A stretch of DNA of 64,000 nt from assembly GCF_019316905.1 (NCBI RefSeq), contig NZ_CP079216.1, positions 3,038,001 through 3,102,000 of the forward strand. Direction: 5' to 3'. Under the pieces are notes generated by a model. It was not told the origin of the DNA, did not search any database, and saw only the letters and a program-made list of their open reading frames with translations. This DNA is from Tessaracoccus palaemonis (GTDB taxonomy: Bacteria; Actinomycetota; Actinomycetes; Propionibacteriales; Propionibacteriaceae). The position numbers and the translations under genes were made by a program. This document shows positions 49,959 through 58,627 of this stretch, piece after piece (the first letter of the stretch is position 1; every line of letters starts with the position of its first letter).

Positions 49959-51886
49959 CACATCAACAGGCTCACGACGGTGTGCGCGGCCAACGCCGTG
50001 ACCCAGGCGACGACGCTCATGTAGCCGAACGCGATGGCCGGCCACTTCCAGCCGCCCGTCTCTCGACGCATCACGCCGAGCGTCGACATGCACTGCATCG
50101 CGTAGACGAAGAACACCAGCAGGGCGGAGATCGTCGGCGGCGTGAACACCGGGGTCCCCTCGTTCGGGCCCGACGTGTACGTCATGTTCTCCAGTGCGTC
50201 GGCCGGGTCCTCCGGGTCCGCGGCGGAGGCCACCTGGCCCATCGTCGCGACGAACACCTCACGGGCGGCCAGCGAGGACAGGACGCCGATGTTGACGCGC
50301 CAGTCGAAGCCCAGCGGCTCGAAGACGGGCTCGACGGCCTTGCCGATGGCGGCGCCTGTGGAGTTGTCGATGGTGTAGGCGGCGACAGCAACCTCGTCGG
50401 AGGTGTTGACACCGGCGGCCTCCATGGCCGCATCGCTGTGCAGCGGGAAGTTCAGCAGCACCCACAGCACGACGGTCGTCAGCAGGATGATCGAGGTGAC
50501 CTTCTTCAGGAACGCCTTGCAGGCCTCCCAGACGCTCAGCAGCACGGTGCGCATCCGCGGGATCCGGTACGAGGGCATCTCCATGTAGAACGGCATCGGG
50601 GTGCGGGAACGGCCGACGATCCGGCTGAAGAACCAGGCGGCGATCATGGCTGAGACGGCGCCCAGCAGGTACAGGCCGAACATGATCGTGCCTTGGGCAC
50701 CGAAGGGACCCCAGCGCGGGTCGCTCGGCACGAGCATGCCGATCAGCAGGATGTACACGGGCAGACGCGCGGAGCAGGTCATGAGCGGCGCGCCCATCAT
50801 GGTCGCGATGCGGTCCTTGGCCGACGGCAGCGTGCGGGTGGCCATGATGCCGGGGATGGCGCAGGCCACGGAGCTGAGCAGAGCGACGAACGCGCGACCC
50901 TCGAGCCCGGCCATCGCCATCACGCGGTCCATCAGGTACGCGGCGCGCGCCAGGTAGCCGGAGCCCTCGAGCAGCGAGATCAGCACGAACAGCAGGGCGA
51001 TCTGCGGCAGGAAAACCACCACGCCGCCGACGCCGCCGAAGATCGCGTCGCCGACGAAGCTCGCGAGATACGGGTTGGAGATCGATCCCCGCACCATGTC
51101 ACCGAGCGACGTCATCGCGCCCTCGAAGATCTCCTGCAGAGGCGCCGCCACGACGAAGATCGTCTGGAAGAACAGGTACATCGTCACGAAGAAGATGAGC
51201 GTGCCCCAGACGGGGTGCAGCAGCACGGCATCGAGCTTGCCGGTTCGTGAATCGGGCTGCGGGGGCGTGTAGTGCGCCGCCTTCGCGACGGACTGGGCCC
51301 ATCCGACGACCTCGTCGGTGGCAGTGGGGGGCGCGACGGGGGGCGCGGTCCAGCTGTCCGGCTCACCCATGATCGCGGTCAGGGCGGCGACGCCGCGCTT
51401 CTCGCCGGCGATGACAGGCAGCACCTTCAACCCGAGCGCGCGGGACAGCGCAGCCGGGTCGAGCTTGCCGCCACGGCGCAGCAACTCGTCGACAAACGTC
51501 AAGACGATGGCGACGGGCTTCCCGGCCTGCTGGACCTGCGCCACGAGGCCGAGGCCGCGCGTCAGGTTGGTGGAGTCGAGCACAACAAGGATGCCGTCGA
51601 GGTCGTCGGCGTTCTCGACGACCTGCGCGACGATCTCCTCGTCGGGGCTGATCGGGTCGAGTGAGTAGGTGCCCGGGAGGTCCTCCACGACGACCGAGCC
51701 CTTGGCGGTCTCGACGCGGCCCTCATAGCGGGCGACCGTCACCCCCGGGTAGTTACCCGTCTTGGCGCGCAGCCCGGTCAGCGCGTTGAAGAGGGTGGTC
51801 TTTCCAGCGTTGGGGCTGCCCACCAGCGCGACGCGGGCCACCCCGTCGAGGGTAGCCGTGATCGTCGTTCCGCAGTGCTCACTCAT
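49958..51886 (-). CDS. feoB: Ferrous iron transporter FeoB
   Basis: 642 residues. N-terminal GTPase domain: G1 GSPNAGKT (23-30), G2 region TGNYPGVTV, G3 EDLPGTYSL. The usual NxxD G4 is replaced by TFVDELLRR, so the base-reading Asn is missing. The membrane part has two Gate regions (PGIMATRTLP, MTCSARLPVYILLIGML) and ends in helices. It transports Fe2+ across the membrane, driven or gated by nucleotide binding. It is short compared with E. coli FeoB (773), normal for Actinobacteria. ATG overlaps feoA by 4 bp. Confidence 0.95.
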   Translation of the reverse strand: MSEHCGTTITATLDGVARVALVGSPNAGKTTLFNALTGLRAKTGNYPGVTVARYEGRVETAKGSVVVEDLPGTYSLDPISPDEEIVAQVVENADDLDGILVVLDSTNLTRGLGLVAQVQQAGKPVAIVLTFVDELLRRGGKLDPAALSRALGLKVLPVIAGEKRGVAALTAIMGEPDSWTAPPVAPPTATDEVVGWAQSVAKAAHYTPPQPDSRTGKLDAVLLHPVWGTLIFFVTMYLFFQTIFVVAAPLQEIFEGAMTSLGDMVRGSISNPYLASFVGDAIFGGVGGVVVFLPQIALLFVLISLLEGSGYLARAAYLMDRVMAMAGLEGRAFVALLSSVACAIPGIMATRTLPSAKDRIATMMGAPLMTCSARLPVYILLIGMLVPSDPRWGPFGAQGTIMFGLYLLGAVSAMIAAWFFSRIVGRSRTPMPFYMEMPSYRIPRMRTVLLSVWEACKAFLKKVTSIILLTTVVLWVLLNFPLHSDAAMEAAGVNTSDEVAVAAYTIDNSTGAAIGKAVEPVFEPLGFDWRVNIGVLSSLAAREVFVATMGQVASAADPEDPADALENMTYTSGPNEGTPVFTPPTISALLVFFVYAMQCMSTLGVMRRETGGWKWPAIAFGYMSVVAWVTALAAHTVVSLLM

Positions 51887-52176
51887 GACGCGGCCACCTT
51901 CACCAGCTGTGCCTGCGCCTTGCGCAGGACGATTTCGGATCCGCCGACGCGGAACATGATCGGGTCGCCGAGCGGAGCGCGGCGGAGCCGGAGGACCTCG
52001 ACGCCGGGCACGAAGCCCAGGTCGAAGAGCCGTCGGACGACGACGTCGTCGCCCTCGAAACCGACGACCGTCGAACCTTCGCCGACGGCGAGAGCGTCAA
52101 GGGAGCGGGTCGGTTCACCGGCAAGCTCTTCTGGTGTCGTGCATCGCCTGGCGGCGAACTGTTCCACAAGCGTCAT
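51883..52176 (-). CDS. feoA: Ferrous iron transport protein FeoA
   Basis: 97 residues, an SH3-like small protein (LRRAPLGDPIMFRVGGSEIV, LRKAQAQLVKV) that stimulates FeoB. The chosen ATG is three bases before the predicted iron-regulated box at 52182-52200. The stop overlaps feoB (ATGA), making the feoA-feoB-nifU-like operon. Short family size is normal (75-100). The N-terminal 25 residues (FAARRCTTPEELAGEPTRSL) are an extension. Confidence 0.93.
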   Translation of the reverse strand: MTLVEQFAARRCTTPEELAGEPTRSLDALAVGEGSTVVGFEGDDVVVRRLFDLGFVPGVEVLRLRRAPLGDPIMFRVGGSEIVLRKAQAQLVKVAAS

Positions 52177-52181
52177 GAAGG

Positions 52182-52200
52182 TAAGGTAACACTCACCAAA
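52182..52200 (-). promoter_or_regulatory. Candidate iron box (DtxR/IdeR-like) at the feoA promoter
   Basis: On the minus strand TTTGGTGAGTGTTACCTTA matches the 19-bp DtxR/IdeR consensus (TTAGGTTAGGCTAACCTAA) at 13 of 19 positions. It sits six bases upstream of the feoA ATG, where bound repressor would block transcription when iron is plentiful. Confidence 0.55.
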
Positions 52201-52514
52201 CCTTCCTTTTCAGGGGGGGTGTCCTTTCCTCCCCTCATTGGAGAGCGGTGATCATCAGGGCTTGTCAACCCGTCATTGTGGACGATTGATTCGCCCCTCC
52301 CACGCGCGTAGTCGCTTCGGTCGTGTCGCTAACCGTGAACCCGATCCCTCGCCGGCAAGACCGCACGATGTATCGCCTTTCAGATGGTTGAATCGGCCCG
52401 CATATTGAATCGTCGTCTGGGCGTGGCGCGCGGCGACCTACGAACACCCACGTAATCGTCGATCACGCGACGGCCTATTGTGAGCGATGCTTCGGGGACA
52501 GAAAGGGTCAGCTC
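52201..52514. other. Divergent intergenic region between feoA and the CDF gene
   Basis: Apart from the iron box at 52182-52200 and C-rich runs around 52212-52240, no gene or clear repeat is present. GACAGAAAGGGTCAGCTC before the GTG at 52515 holds the CDF ribosome site (AAAGGG). Confidence 0.5.
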
Positions 52515-53486
52515 GTGACAGTCATCATCGCCTTCATCGCGAACGTGTTGGTCGCGGTCGCCAAGACCATCGCGGCGGCCATCACGGGGTCGGCCGCCAT
52601 GGTCGCCGAGGCGGCCCACTCCTGGGCGGATGCCGGCAATGAGATCTTCCTTCTCGTGGCCGACAAGCAGGCCGAGCGACCCAAGGACCGCGCGCACCCC
52701 TTCGGCTACGGGCGCGCATCGTTCGTCTGGAGCCTCATCGCCGCCTTCGGCATCTTCACCGCCGGTGCGATCGTCTCGATCACCCACGGCGTCTCCGAGC
52801 TGCGCGACCCGCAGCCGGTCGAGAGTCCCGCCATCGCGTATGCAGTCCTCGGCATCGCGGCGATCCTCGAGGGCATCTCGTTCACGCAGGCGCTGATGGA
52901 GTCGAGACGTCTGGCGAGAATCCGCGGGCGCGGCACATTCGACTACGTGCTCGACACCTCCGACACCACGCTGCGCGCGGTGTTCTTCGAGGACGCCGCT
53001 GCGCTCGTCGGTCTTGTAATCGCGGGCGGCTCGATTCTCCTGCACCAGATCACCGGTAACGCGATGTGGGACGCCATCGGCTCCATCCTCGTCGGCGTGC
53101 TGCTCGGGATCGTCGCCCTGCTGCTGATCCAGCGCAACTTCATCTTCCTGCTCGGAACGAGCGTCCCGGCAGAGCTGCGCAACGCGGCCGGCTGGTCCAT
53201 CCTGCACTCGCCCGGGGTCTCCCGCGTCACCTACCTGCACATCGAGTTCGTGGGGCCGAACCGGCTGTTCCTGGTCGCCGAGGTCGACCTCACCGGCGAC
53301 GACGTGGAGCACGACGTCGCTCGCCGGCTGCGCGACATCGAGCGCAGCATCGCCCAGCATCAGCTGATCGAGGCCGTGACGCTGTCGCTCTCGGTCGACG
53401 ACGAGGCGTCACTGGAGTTCACGCAGCCGACGACGAAGGCCGCGGCGCTGCTTGCCAGCTTCGACTTCCCCGCCGCGCAGGCCTGA
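52515..53486 (+). CDS. Cation diffusion facilitator family transporter
   Basis: 323 residues with six membrane helices. The metal-site motifs are HSWADAGNE (first, in TM2) and FFEDAAALVGL (second, TM5, with Glu-Asp). The cytosolic domain (about 205-300) ends VEHDVARRLRDIE. It exports divalent metal (Zn2+, Fe2+ or Mn2+ type) by proton exchange. Lying head to head with feoA, it might share iron or metal control. The GTG start has AAAGGG upstream. Confidence 0.9.
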   Translation: MTVIIAFIANVLVAVAKTIAAAITGSAAMVAEAAHSWADAGNEIFLLVADKQAERPKDRAHPFGYGRASFVWSLIAAFGIFTAGAIVSITHGVSELRDPQPVESPAIAYAVLGIAAILEGISFTQALMESRRLARIRGRGTFDYVLDTSDTTLRAVFFEDAAALVGLVIAGGSILLHQITGNAMWDAIGSILVGVLLGIVALLLIQRNFIFLLGTSVPAELRNAAGWSILHSPGVSRVTYLHIEFVGPNRLFLVAEVDLTGDDVEHDVARRLRDIERSIAQHQLIEAVTLSLSVDDEASLEFTQPTTKAAALLASFDFPAAQA

Positions 53487-53496
53487 GCCGCAAGAC

Positions 53497-53612
53497 CCCG
53501 GGTCCCTGAGCGAGGCGGTCGGCTTGCCCCCTTCGCTGTGCTCAGGGCGTTTCGACAGGCTCAACGATCCGGGTCCCTGAGCTTGTCGAAGGGCGCCGAG
53601 CGGAGCGAGGCG
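53497..53612. repeat. Dispersed REP-like repeat cluster 6
   Basis: gggtccctgagcgaggcgg, tcagggcgtttcgacaggctc and gggtccctgagcttgtcgaag follow each other, ending gcgccgagcggagcgagg. It fills the gap between the CDF and sirtuin genes. Confidence 0.75.
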
Positions 53613-53675
53613 GGATACGGTACCCACCGACCCCGACGGCTACCGACTTCCGCCGACGCGCGACACACTGGAGGC

Positions 53676-54419
53676 ATGGTGAAAACGCTGGACGACGCGG
53701 AGCGCATCGTCATCCTGAGCGGCGCAGGGCTGTCGACGGCGGCCGGCATCCCCGACTTCCGCGGTCCAGAGGGTCTGTGGACCCGCGACCCGTACGCGGA
53801 GCTTGTGTCGACGCTGTCGTGGTACCTGCGCGACGAGGACGTACGCAAGGCGGCGTGGCGCCGTCGGGCCGACCCGGCCGCGTGGGCCGCCCGCCCGACG
53901 AGGGCCCACAGGGCGATCGTCGAGCTGGAGCGGCAGGGCAGGCTGCGGGCGATCGTGACGCAGAACACCGACGGGCTGCACCAGCTCGCGGGCTCGTCTC
54001 CGGAACTGGTGCACGAGGTGCACGGCTCGATGCGGACATGGCGGTGCGAGATGTGCGGCCGGACGGGGCCGATGGAGGAGATGGTGGATCGGGTCCACGC
54101 CGGCGAGAAGGACCCGCGCTGCCCGTTCTGCGGCGGAGTCACCCGGGCGACGGTGATCCTGTTCGAGGAGGTGCTCGATCCCGCCGTGCTGGAGGCGAGC
54201 GTCGCGGCGGTGGAGGACTGCGACGCGATGGTCGCGGTGGGCACGACGCTGGGCGTCTACCCCGTCGCAGGCCTGTTCCCGCTCGCGCTGGAGCACGGGG
54301 CCCTCGGGGTCATCGCGAACGCGTCGGAGACGGCCTTCGACGACGAGGCCGACGAGGTGGTCCGCGGCCGGCTCGACGACACCCTCCCCGCCCTCCTCGG
54401 CACCCCCGACGTCCAGTGA
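53676..54419 (+). CDS. NAD-dependent protein deacetylase (sirtuin, SIR2 family)
   Basis: 247 residues. NAD-binding GAGLSTAAGIPDFRG (16-30), TQNTDGLHQLAG, the catalytic His in HEVHGSMRTWRC, and a zinc site CEMCGR...CPFCGG. It removes acyl groups from lysines, consuming NAD and linking metabolism to protein acetylation. The ATG is chosen at 53676, next to GGAGGC; an in-frame GTG follows immediately. An 81-bp palindrome lies 22 bp after the stop. Confidence 0.94.
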   Translation: MVKTLDDAERIVILSGAGLSTAAGIPDFRGPEGLWTRDPYAELVSTLSWYLRDEDVRKAAWRRRADPAAWAARPTRAHRAIVELERQGRLRAIVTQNTDGLHQLAGSSPELVHEVHGSMRTWRCEMCGRTGPMEEMVDRVHAGEKDPRCPFCGGVTRATVILFEEVLDPAVLEASVAAVEDCDAMVAVGTTLGVYPVAGLFPLALEHGALGVIANASETAFDDEADEVVRGRLDDTLPALLGTPDVQ

Positions 54420-54441
54420 CTGCCCGCTCCCCCTCCCCCGC

Positions 54442-54522
54442 GATGAGCACGACACACTTGTCGTCTCGGAAACCGGCCGGAAAAACGCCCGAAAGGCCGA
54501 CGAGAAGGACGAAGTGCTCATC
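54442..54522. repeat. 81-bp palindromic element, copy 3 (arm types A/B)
   Basis: The left arm is type A (GATGAGCACGACACACTT), the right arm a type B variant (GAGAAGGACGAAGTGCTCAT). The middle is ggaaaccggccggaaaaacg-like. The right arm contains AAGGA and the GTG start of the next gene. Confidence 0.88.
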
Positions 54523-54846
54523 GAGGGTGCCGCGGCGACCGTCGAGGCCGTCCTCGATGTCGTGTCGCTGATTCCGCCTGGGCGGGTCGCGACGTACGGA
54601 GACATCGCCGAACTCGTGGGCACCGGGCCGCGCCGGGTGGGGACGATCATGTCCCAGGTCGGCGACCAGGTCACGTGGTGGCGGGTGACCAACGCCCGCG
54701 GCGCGCTGCCGCCGCACCTCGTCGACGAGGCGGCCCGCCGCTGGGACGCGGAGGGCACGCCCATGGCGCACGACCGCTCGCGATGTCTCCTGCGTGAGTG
54801 TCGCGCGGACCTCGAGGCCCTTGCCGAAGCCGTCGAGGGCGCCTGA
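54514..54846 (+). CDS. Alkyltransferase-like protein (ATL, MGMT family without the active cysteine)
   Basis: 110 residues. The MGMT-type DNA-binding part is PPGRVATYGDIAELVGTGPR and RRVGTIMSQVGDQVTWWRVT. The usual PCHRV is replaced by WWRVT, so there is no acceptor Cys: this is an ATL, which recognises O6-alkylguanine and hands it to nucleotide excision repair. The only possible start is GTG 54514, four bases after AAGGA, and both lie inside the right arm of an 81-bp palindromic element. Thus the element creates or has replaced the translation start. Confidence 0.85.
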   Translation: MLIEGAAATVEAVLDVVSLIPPGRVATYGDIAELVGTGPRRVGTIMSQVGDQVTWWRVTNARGALPPHLVDEAARRWDAEGTPMAHDRSRCLLRECRADLEALAEAVEGA

Positions 54847-54939
54847 TCGACGACGCATCCCGACGGTCCGGCCGCGCGCATCCTGTGGACAACCGAGATT
54901 CCTGGAGTTCCAGGCACCGGAACGGCCATCACCAGAGGT

Positions 54940-55791
54940 ATGAAGAACTACCTCCGTGCCGCCGCCGAGCGGGAACTCGTCATCAACGCCGCCCAGCGAC
55001 CCGCGTGGTCGGGGGCGCTCAACTCCACCCGCTACCGCGGCGAGCTCGCCACAGTGCTGCCCGGGATCTACGCCATCGCAGATCGACGGCACGACTTCGA
55101 CGTCCGCATCGCTGCGCTCCGCAGCAGCGACCACGAGTACATCGTCACCGGCAGGGCCGCGGCCAGGCTGACCTGGTGGCCCGAGATCGAGTGCGAGGTC
55201 GTCGGCGTCGCGCACCCCGTCGAGGTCGCACCCAGCGCGGGTTTCGCCTTCGAGCAGCGCAGGATCGGCGATCATCTGCAGATCCGCGTCGCGGGTCTTC
55301 GGGTCACAACGCCCGCGCTGACCGTCCTCGACCTCATCACCGAGCTCGGACCGGAGGCCGTCGACGAGGCCCTGCGGCGCCGGGCCGTCACCGTCGCCGA
55401 CCTGAAGACGACGCTGGCGCTGACCCCGAAGCGTCGTGGCAACCAGCTGCGACGCCAGGTCGTCGCCGATTCACGCGACGCACCATGGTCACAGCTCGAA
55501 CGCCTCGGCCACAGGCTGCTCCGGGAGGCAGGGATCCGCGGGTGGCGGACGAACCACCGTGTCGAGGTGCACGGCGCTGTCTACTACCTCGACGTCGCGT
55601 GGCCCGGGGAGAAGGTCGCCGTCGAGTTCGACGGCTTCACGCACCACGGCACGCGCGAGTCGTTCCACTACGACCGGCTCCGCGACGCACGCCTGGCAGC
55701 AGCGGGCTGGCGGGTGATCCGATTCTCGGCGGAGAACCTCGAGGCGATGCCCGAGACGGTGAGGGCGGTGCTGCGGCTCAGCCGCCGATGA
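54940..55791 (+). CDS. AbiEi-type HTH-like/DUF559 nuclease-like protein
   Basis: 283 residues. The N-terminal part (1-180) resembles the type IV toxin-antitoxin AbiEi-like region (RGELATVLPGIYAIADRRHD, GLRVTTPALTVLDLITELGP). The C-terminal part is DUF559, a Vsr-like endonuclease fold (WRTNHRVEVHGAVYYLDVAW, GEKVAVEFDGFTHHGTRESF with D-E-D, RDARLAAAGWRVIRFSAENL). Common in Actinobacteria, function not known. The stop codon TGA is also the start of an 81-bp element (GATGAGC). AGAGGT precedes the ATG. Confidence 0.8.
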   Translation: MKNYLRAAAERELVINAAQRPAWSGALNSTRYRGELATVLPGIYAIADRRHDFDVRIAALRSSDHEYIVTGRAAARLTWWPEIECEVVGVAHPVEVAPSAGFAFEQRRIGDHLQIRVAGLRVTTPALTVLDLITELGPEAVDEALRRRAVTVADLKTTLALTPKRRGNQLRRQVVADSRDAPWSQLERLGHRLLREAGIRGWRTNHRVEVHGAVYYLDVAWPGEKVAVEFDGFTHHGTRESFHYDRLRDARLAAAGWRVIRFSAENLEAMPETVRAVLRLSRR

Positions 55792-55867
55792 GCACATCCT
55801 CCTGCTCGTCGCGGAAATCGGGCCGAAAAGGGGCGGATCCCGCGACGACAAGTGTGTCGTGCTCATC
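55787..55867. repeat. 81-bp palindromic element, copy 4 (arm types B/A)
   Basis: Left arm GATGAGCACATCCTCCTGCT, right arm GACAAGTGTGTCGTGCTC. Its first bases supply the TGA stop of the DUF559 gene. The inner cgcgg/ccgcg pair is also complementary. Confidence 0.88.
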
Positions 55868-55915
55868 GCCCCCCCGGCAGCCGACGCGACCGACGGAGGC
55901 GCGACCCACCCGAAA

Positions 55916-55968
55916 GACGCACCGACGGCCGGCGGCCCGTGAGCCGCCGGCCGCCCGGATGGTGCGTC
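55916..55968 (-). terminator. Terminator hairpin after xylA
   Basis: GACGCACC pairs with GGTGCGTC outside, and GGCCGGCGGC pairs with GCCGCCGGCC inside around a CCGTGA loop. It lies 2 bp beyond the xylA stop. Confidence 0.7.
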
Positions 55969-55970
55969 GG

Positions 55971-57146
55971 TCAGCCGACGAGGTGGCGCATCGCGGCCTG
56001 GTAGAGCTCGACGAAGCGGTACTCGCGGGCACCGGCGGCGTCCGCGTCGAAGGGCTCGTCAGCGGCCAGGAAGTCGGCGACGGACTCGCCGGCGGCCAGC
56101 GTCGGGACCGCGGAGTCGAAGATGCCGTTGTCGGTCATCAGCTGCTGGACGGCCGGGTCGGCGCGGAAGGCACGGGCCTTCTCCGCGAGCATCAGGTAGG
56201 TCTCCATGTTCGCCTTGGCGGAGTCCCAGATCCCCTGCATGCCCTCGGTGCGCGACGGCTTGTAGTCGAAGTGGATCGGGCCGGTGTAGCGGGAGCCCTC
56301 CGGGTCGGACGGGAAGCCGTTGACCAGCAGGTCGACGGTGAAGAACGCGCTGAGCAGGTCGCCGTGACCGAAGCACAGGTCCTGGTCGTACTTGAGGCCC
56401 TTCTGGCCGTTGAGGTCGATGTGGAAGAGCTTCTTGGCGTGCAGCGCCTGCGCGAGGCCGTGCGTGTAGTTGAGGTTGGCCATCTGCTCGTGGCCGGTCT
56501 CGGGGTTGAGGCCGACGATGTCACCGTGCTCCAGCTCGGCGATCAGGCCGAGCGCGTGGCCGATGCTCGGCAGGAAGATGTCACCGCGGGGCTCGTTCGG
56601 CTTGGGCTCGAGGCCGATCCTCAGGTCGTAGCCCTGCGACTTGATGTAGCCCGCGACGGTGTCGAGGCCCTCCTTGTAGCGGTCGAGTGCAGCGTAGAGG
56701 TCCTTGGAGGAGTCGTACTCGGCGCCCTCGCGGCCGCCCCACATCACGAAGGTGGTGGCGCCCGACTCGGCGGCGATGTCGACGGCGTTGAGGACCTTGC
56801 GCAGGCCGAAGCGGCGCACGGAGCGGTCGTTGGCGGTGAGGCCGCCGTCCTTGAAGCAGGGGTGCGAGAAGGTGTTGGTGGTCACCATCTCGATGACGAG
56901 GCCGGCCTTGGCGGCGGCGTCACGCAGCTGCGCGACACGTGCCTTCGCGACGTCGACCGGCGCGTCGAACGGGTAGACGTCGTTGTCGTGGAACGTGATG
57001 CCCCAGGCGCCGAGCTCGGCGAGCTTGTCGGAGTACTCCCAGGGGTCCAGCGCCGGGCGGGTGCTGGTGCCGAAGGGGTCGGTGCCGGTCCAGCCGACGG
57101 TCCAGAGGCCGAAGGAGAACTTGTCCTCGGGGGTGGGCTTGCGCAT
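55971..57146 (-). CDS. xylA: Xylose isomerase
   Basis: 391 residues, the actinobacterial short class I type. Active site: [13 protein letters not shown] (catalytic His), [28 protein letters not shown] (metal Glu and Lys), [29 protein letters not shown] and IHFDYKPSR. It converts xylose to xylulose and also glucose to fructose with Mg2+, Mn2+ or Co2+. AGGAG is nine bases before the ATG. It is divergent from a ROK repressor, with an AT-rich operator region in between. No xylulokinase is in the window. Confidence 0.97.
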   Translation of the reverse strand: MRKPTPEDKFSFGLWTVGWTGTDPFGTSTRPALDPWEYSDKLAELGAWGITFHDNDVYPFDAPVDVAKARVAQLRDAAAKAGLVIEMVTTNTFSHPCFKDGGLTANDRSVRRFGLRKVLNAVDIAAESGATTFVMWGGREGAEYDSSKDLYAALDRYKEGLDTVAGYIKSQGYDLRIGLEPKPNEPRGDIFLPSIGHALGLIAELEHGDIVGLNPETGHEQMANLNYTHGLAQALHAKKLFHIDLNGQKGLKYDQDLCFGHGDLLSAFFTVDLLVNGFPSDPEGSRYTGPIHFDYKPSRTEGMQGIWDSAKANMETYLMLAEKARAFRADPAVQQLMTDNGIFDSAVPTLAAGESVADFLAADEPFDADAAGAREYRFVELYQAAMRHLVG

Positions 57147-57210
57147 GTTCGCTCCTCGTTGCGGGTTAGCTGCAGATCCGGGACTACCTCGTCCCGTCTT
57201 TTGTTGTTGT

Positions 57211-57238
57211 CTAATACTTATACGAGTTATCGTTAATG
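57211..57238. promoter_or_regulatory. AT-rich operator region between xylA and the ROK regulator
   Basis: ctaatacttatacgagttat with ATAcT and AGTTAT half-sites, in otherwise GC-rich DNA (57199-57241). It lies 65 bp upstream of xylA and 55 bp upstream of the ROK gene, where XylR-type ROK repressors bind. Confidence 0.5.
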
Positions 57239-57292
57239 TCAACCACATCGTGGTGGCGCCGCCACCACGACCGCGCGACGCAGGAGGACCTC

Positions 57293-58483
57293 ATGACGCC
57301 GAACACCCAGGCCGGCATGACGCAGGCGTTCGTGCGATCCACGAACCTGGCTCTGGTCCTCGATCGCATCACCCGCGAGTCCGGCTCCGTCTCACGTGCC
57401 GACATCGCGGCGGCGCTCGGCATGACCCGCTCGACGGTGTCCCGGCTGGTCGACGACCTCGTCCTCGGGCGCCTCGTCGTCGAGGGCGAAGCCATCGGTG
57501 GCCTGCGCGGGCGCCCGGCCGTCCCCCTGTCGCTGAGCGCGGGGACGGTGGTCTCGCTCGGGCTCGAGGTCAACCTTGACCGCATCGTCGCCACGGTGGT
57601 GGACCTGTCCGGAGCGACGCTCGGCGTCGCCAAGGAGGCGATCGACGCCCTCGACCTCGGGTTTGAGGCGACCATGGCGATCGCGACGCGCCTCGCGGAG
57701 CGGCTTCTGGGCCAAGCTCCTGATGAGGCCCGGCTGGCCGGGGCCGTGCTCGCCGTGCCGGCACTCGTCGCGAAGGACGGGCGCCGCGTCGTGCGGGCGC
57801 CGAACCTCGGCTGGGACGGGCTGGACCCGTCGTCCAGGTGGGACGTCACCTTCCGGGGCGAGCCCGTGCCGCTGCGCGTGGCCAACGACGTCGACTGCTC
57901 CTCACTGACGCTCATCCAGGAGTCGCCCGACGCGTCGTTCCTCTACCTGACGGGCGAGGTCGGGATCGGCTCGGCCGTCTCGATGGACGGCCAGCTGCTG
58001 TCCGGCCGCCACGGGTGGGCCTCCGAACTCGGCCACATGTGCGTGGAGCCCGGCGGGGCGGTCTGCGGCTGCGGGGCGGACGGTTGCCTCGAGACCGTCG
58101 TCGGCAGGCCCGCCCTGCTGGCCGCGAGCCGACAGAAGGACCTCGACGCCCTGTGCATCGCGCTGGACGCAGGCGACGAGCGCGCCCTCGTGGCCATCGA
58201 CGAGGCGGCGAAGGCCCTCGGCATCGCCGTCGGCGGCGCCCTGAACCTGCTCGACCTCACCACCGTGAATCTCGGCGGCCACCTCGGAGTGCTGGGCGAG
58301 TGGCTGAACCCCCTGCTGGCCGCGGAACTGGACCGTCGGGTGCTGTGGTCGACGTACTCCGAAATCGAGCTGGCGTCGGTGTCACAGGCACCGCTGCGGG
58401 CGGCGATGGGCGCCGGCCTCGCCGCGCTCGCTCACGTGCATGCCGACCCCGCCGCCTGGGTCGAGCCGCTGCTGGAGCGCTGA
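57293..58483 (+). CDS. xylR: ROK-family transcriptional repressor (XylR-like)
   Basis: 396 residues. The N-terminal winged helix (MTRSTVSRLVDDLVLGRLVV, residues 40-60) is followed by the ROK sugar-kinase-like domain: GLEVNLDRIVATVVDLSG, GRHGWASELGHMCVEPGG and zinc site CGCGADGCLETVVG. XylR-type repressors bind xylose and release the divergent xyl genes, here xylA. ATG 57293 was chosen because AGGAGG lies eight bases upstream. An 81-bp element follows the stop by 46 bp. Confidence 0.9.
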   Translation: MTPNTQAGMTQAFVRSTNLALVLDRITRESGSVSRADIAAALGMTRSTVSRLVDDLVLGRLVVEGEAIGGLRGRPAVPLSLSAGTVVSLGLEVNLDRIVATVVDLSGATLGVAKEAIDALDLGFEATMAIATRLAERLLGQAPDEARLAGAVLAVPALVAKDGRRVVRAPNLGWDGLDPSSRWDVTFRGEPVPLRVANDVDCSSLTLIQESPDASFLYLTGEVGIGSAVSMDGQLLSGRHGWASELGHMCVEPGGAVCGCGADGCLETVVGRPALLAASRQKDLDALCIALDAGDERALVAIDEAAKALGIAVGGALNLLDLTTVNLGGHLGVLGEWLNPLLAAELDRRVLWSTYSEIELASVSQAPLRAAMGAGLAALAHVHADPAAWVEPLLER

Positions 58484-58529
58484 CGCGGGTCGTCGGTGCC
58501 GCCTCGCCCGCGCCGGTCCGGTGGGGCGC

Positions 58530-58610
58530 GATGAGCACGACACACTTGTCGTCGCCGAAATCGGTCGTTTTCGGCCCGAAATCGCCGACGAGCAGGAGGA
58601 TGTGCTCATT
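58530..58610. repeat. 81-bp palindromic element, copy 5 (arm types A/B)
   Basis: Left arm GATGAGCACGACACACTT (A), right arm GAGCAGGAGGATGTGCTCAT (B). It sits between the convergent ROK and alcohol dehydrogenase genes, whose stops are 46 and 17 bp away. Confidence 0.88.
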
Positions 58611-58627
58611 GCGGCCTGGGGCGTCGG

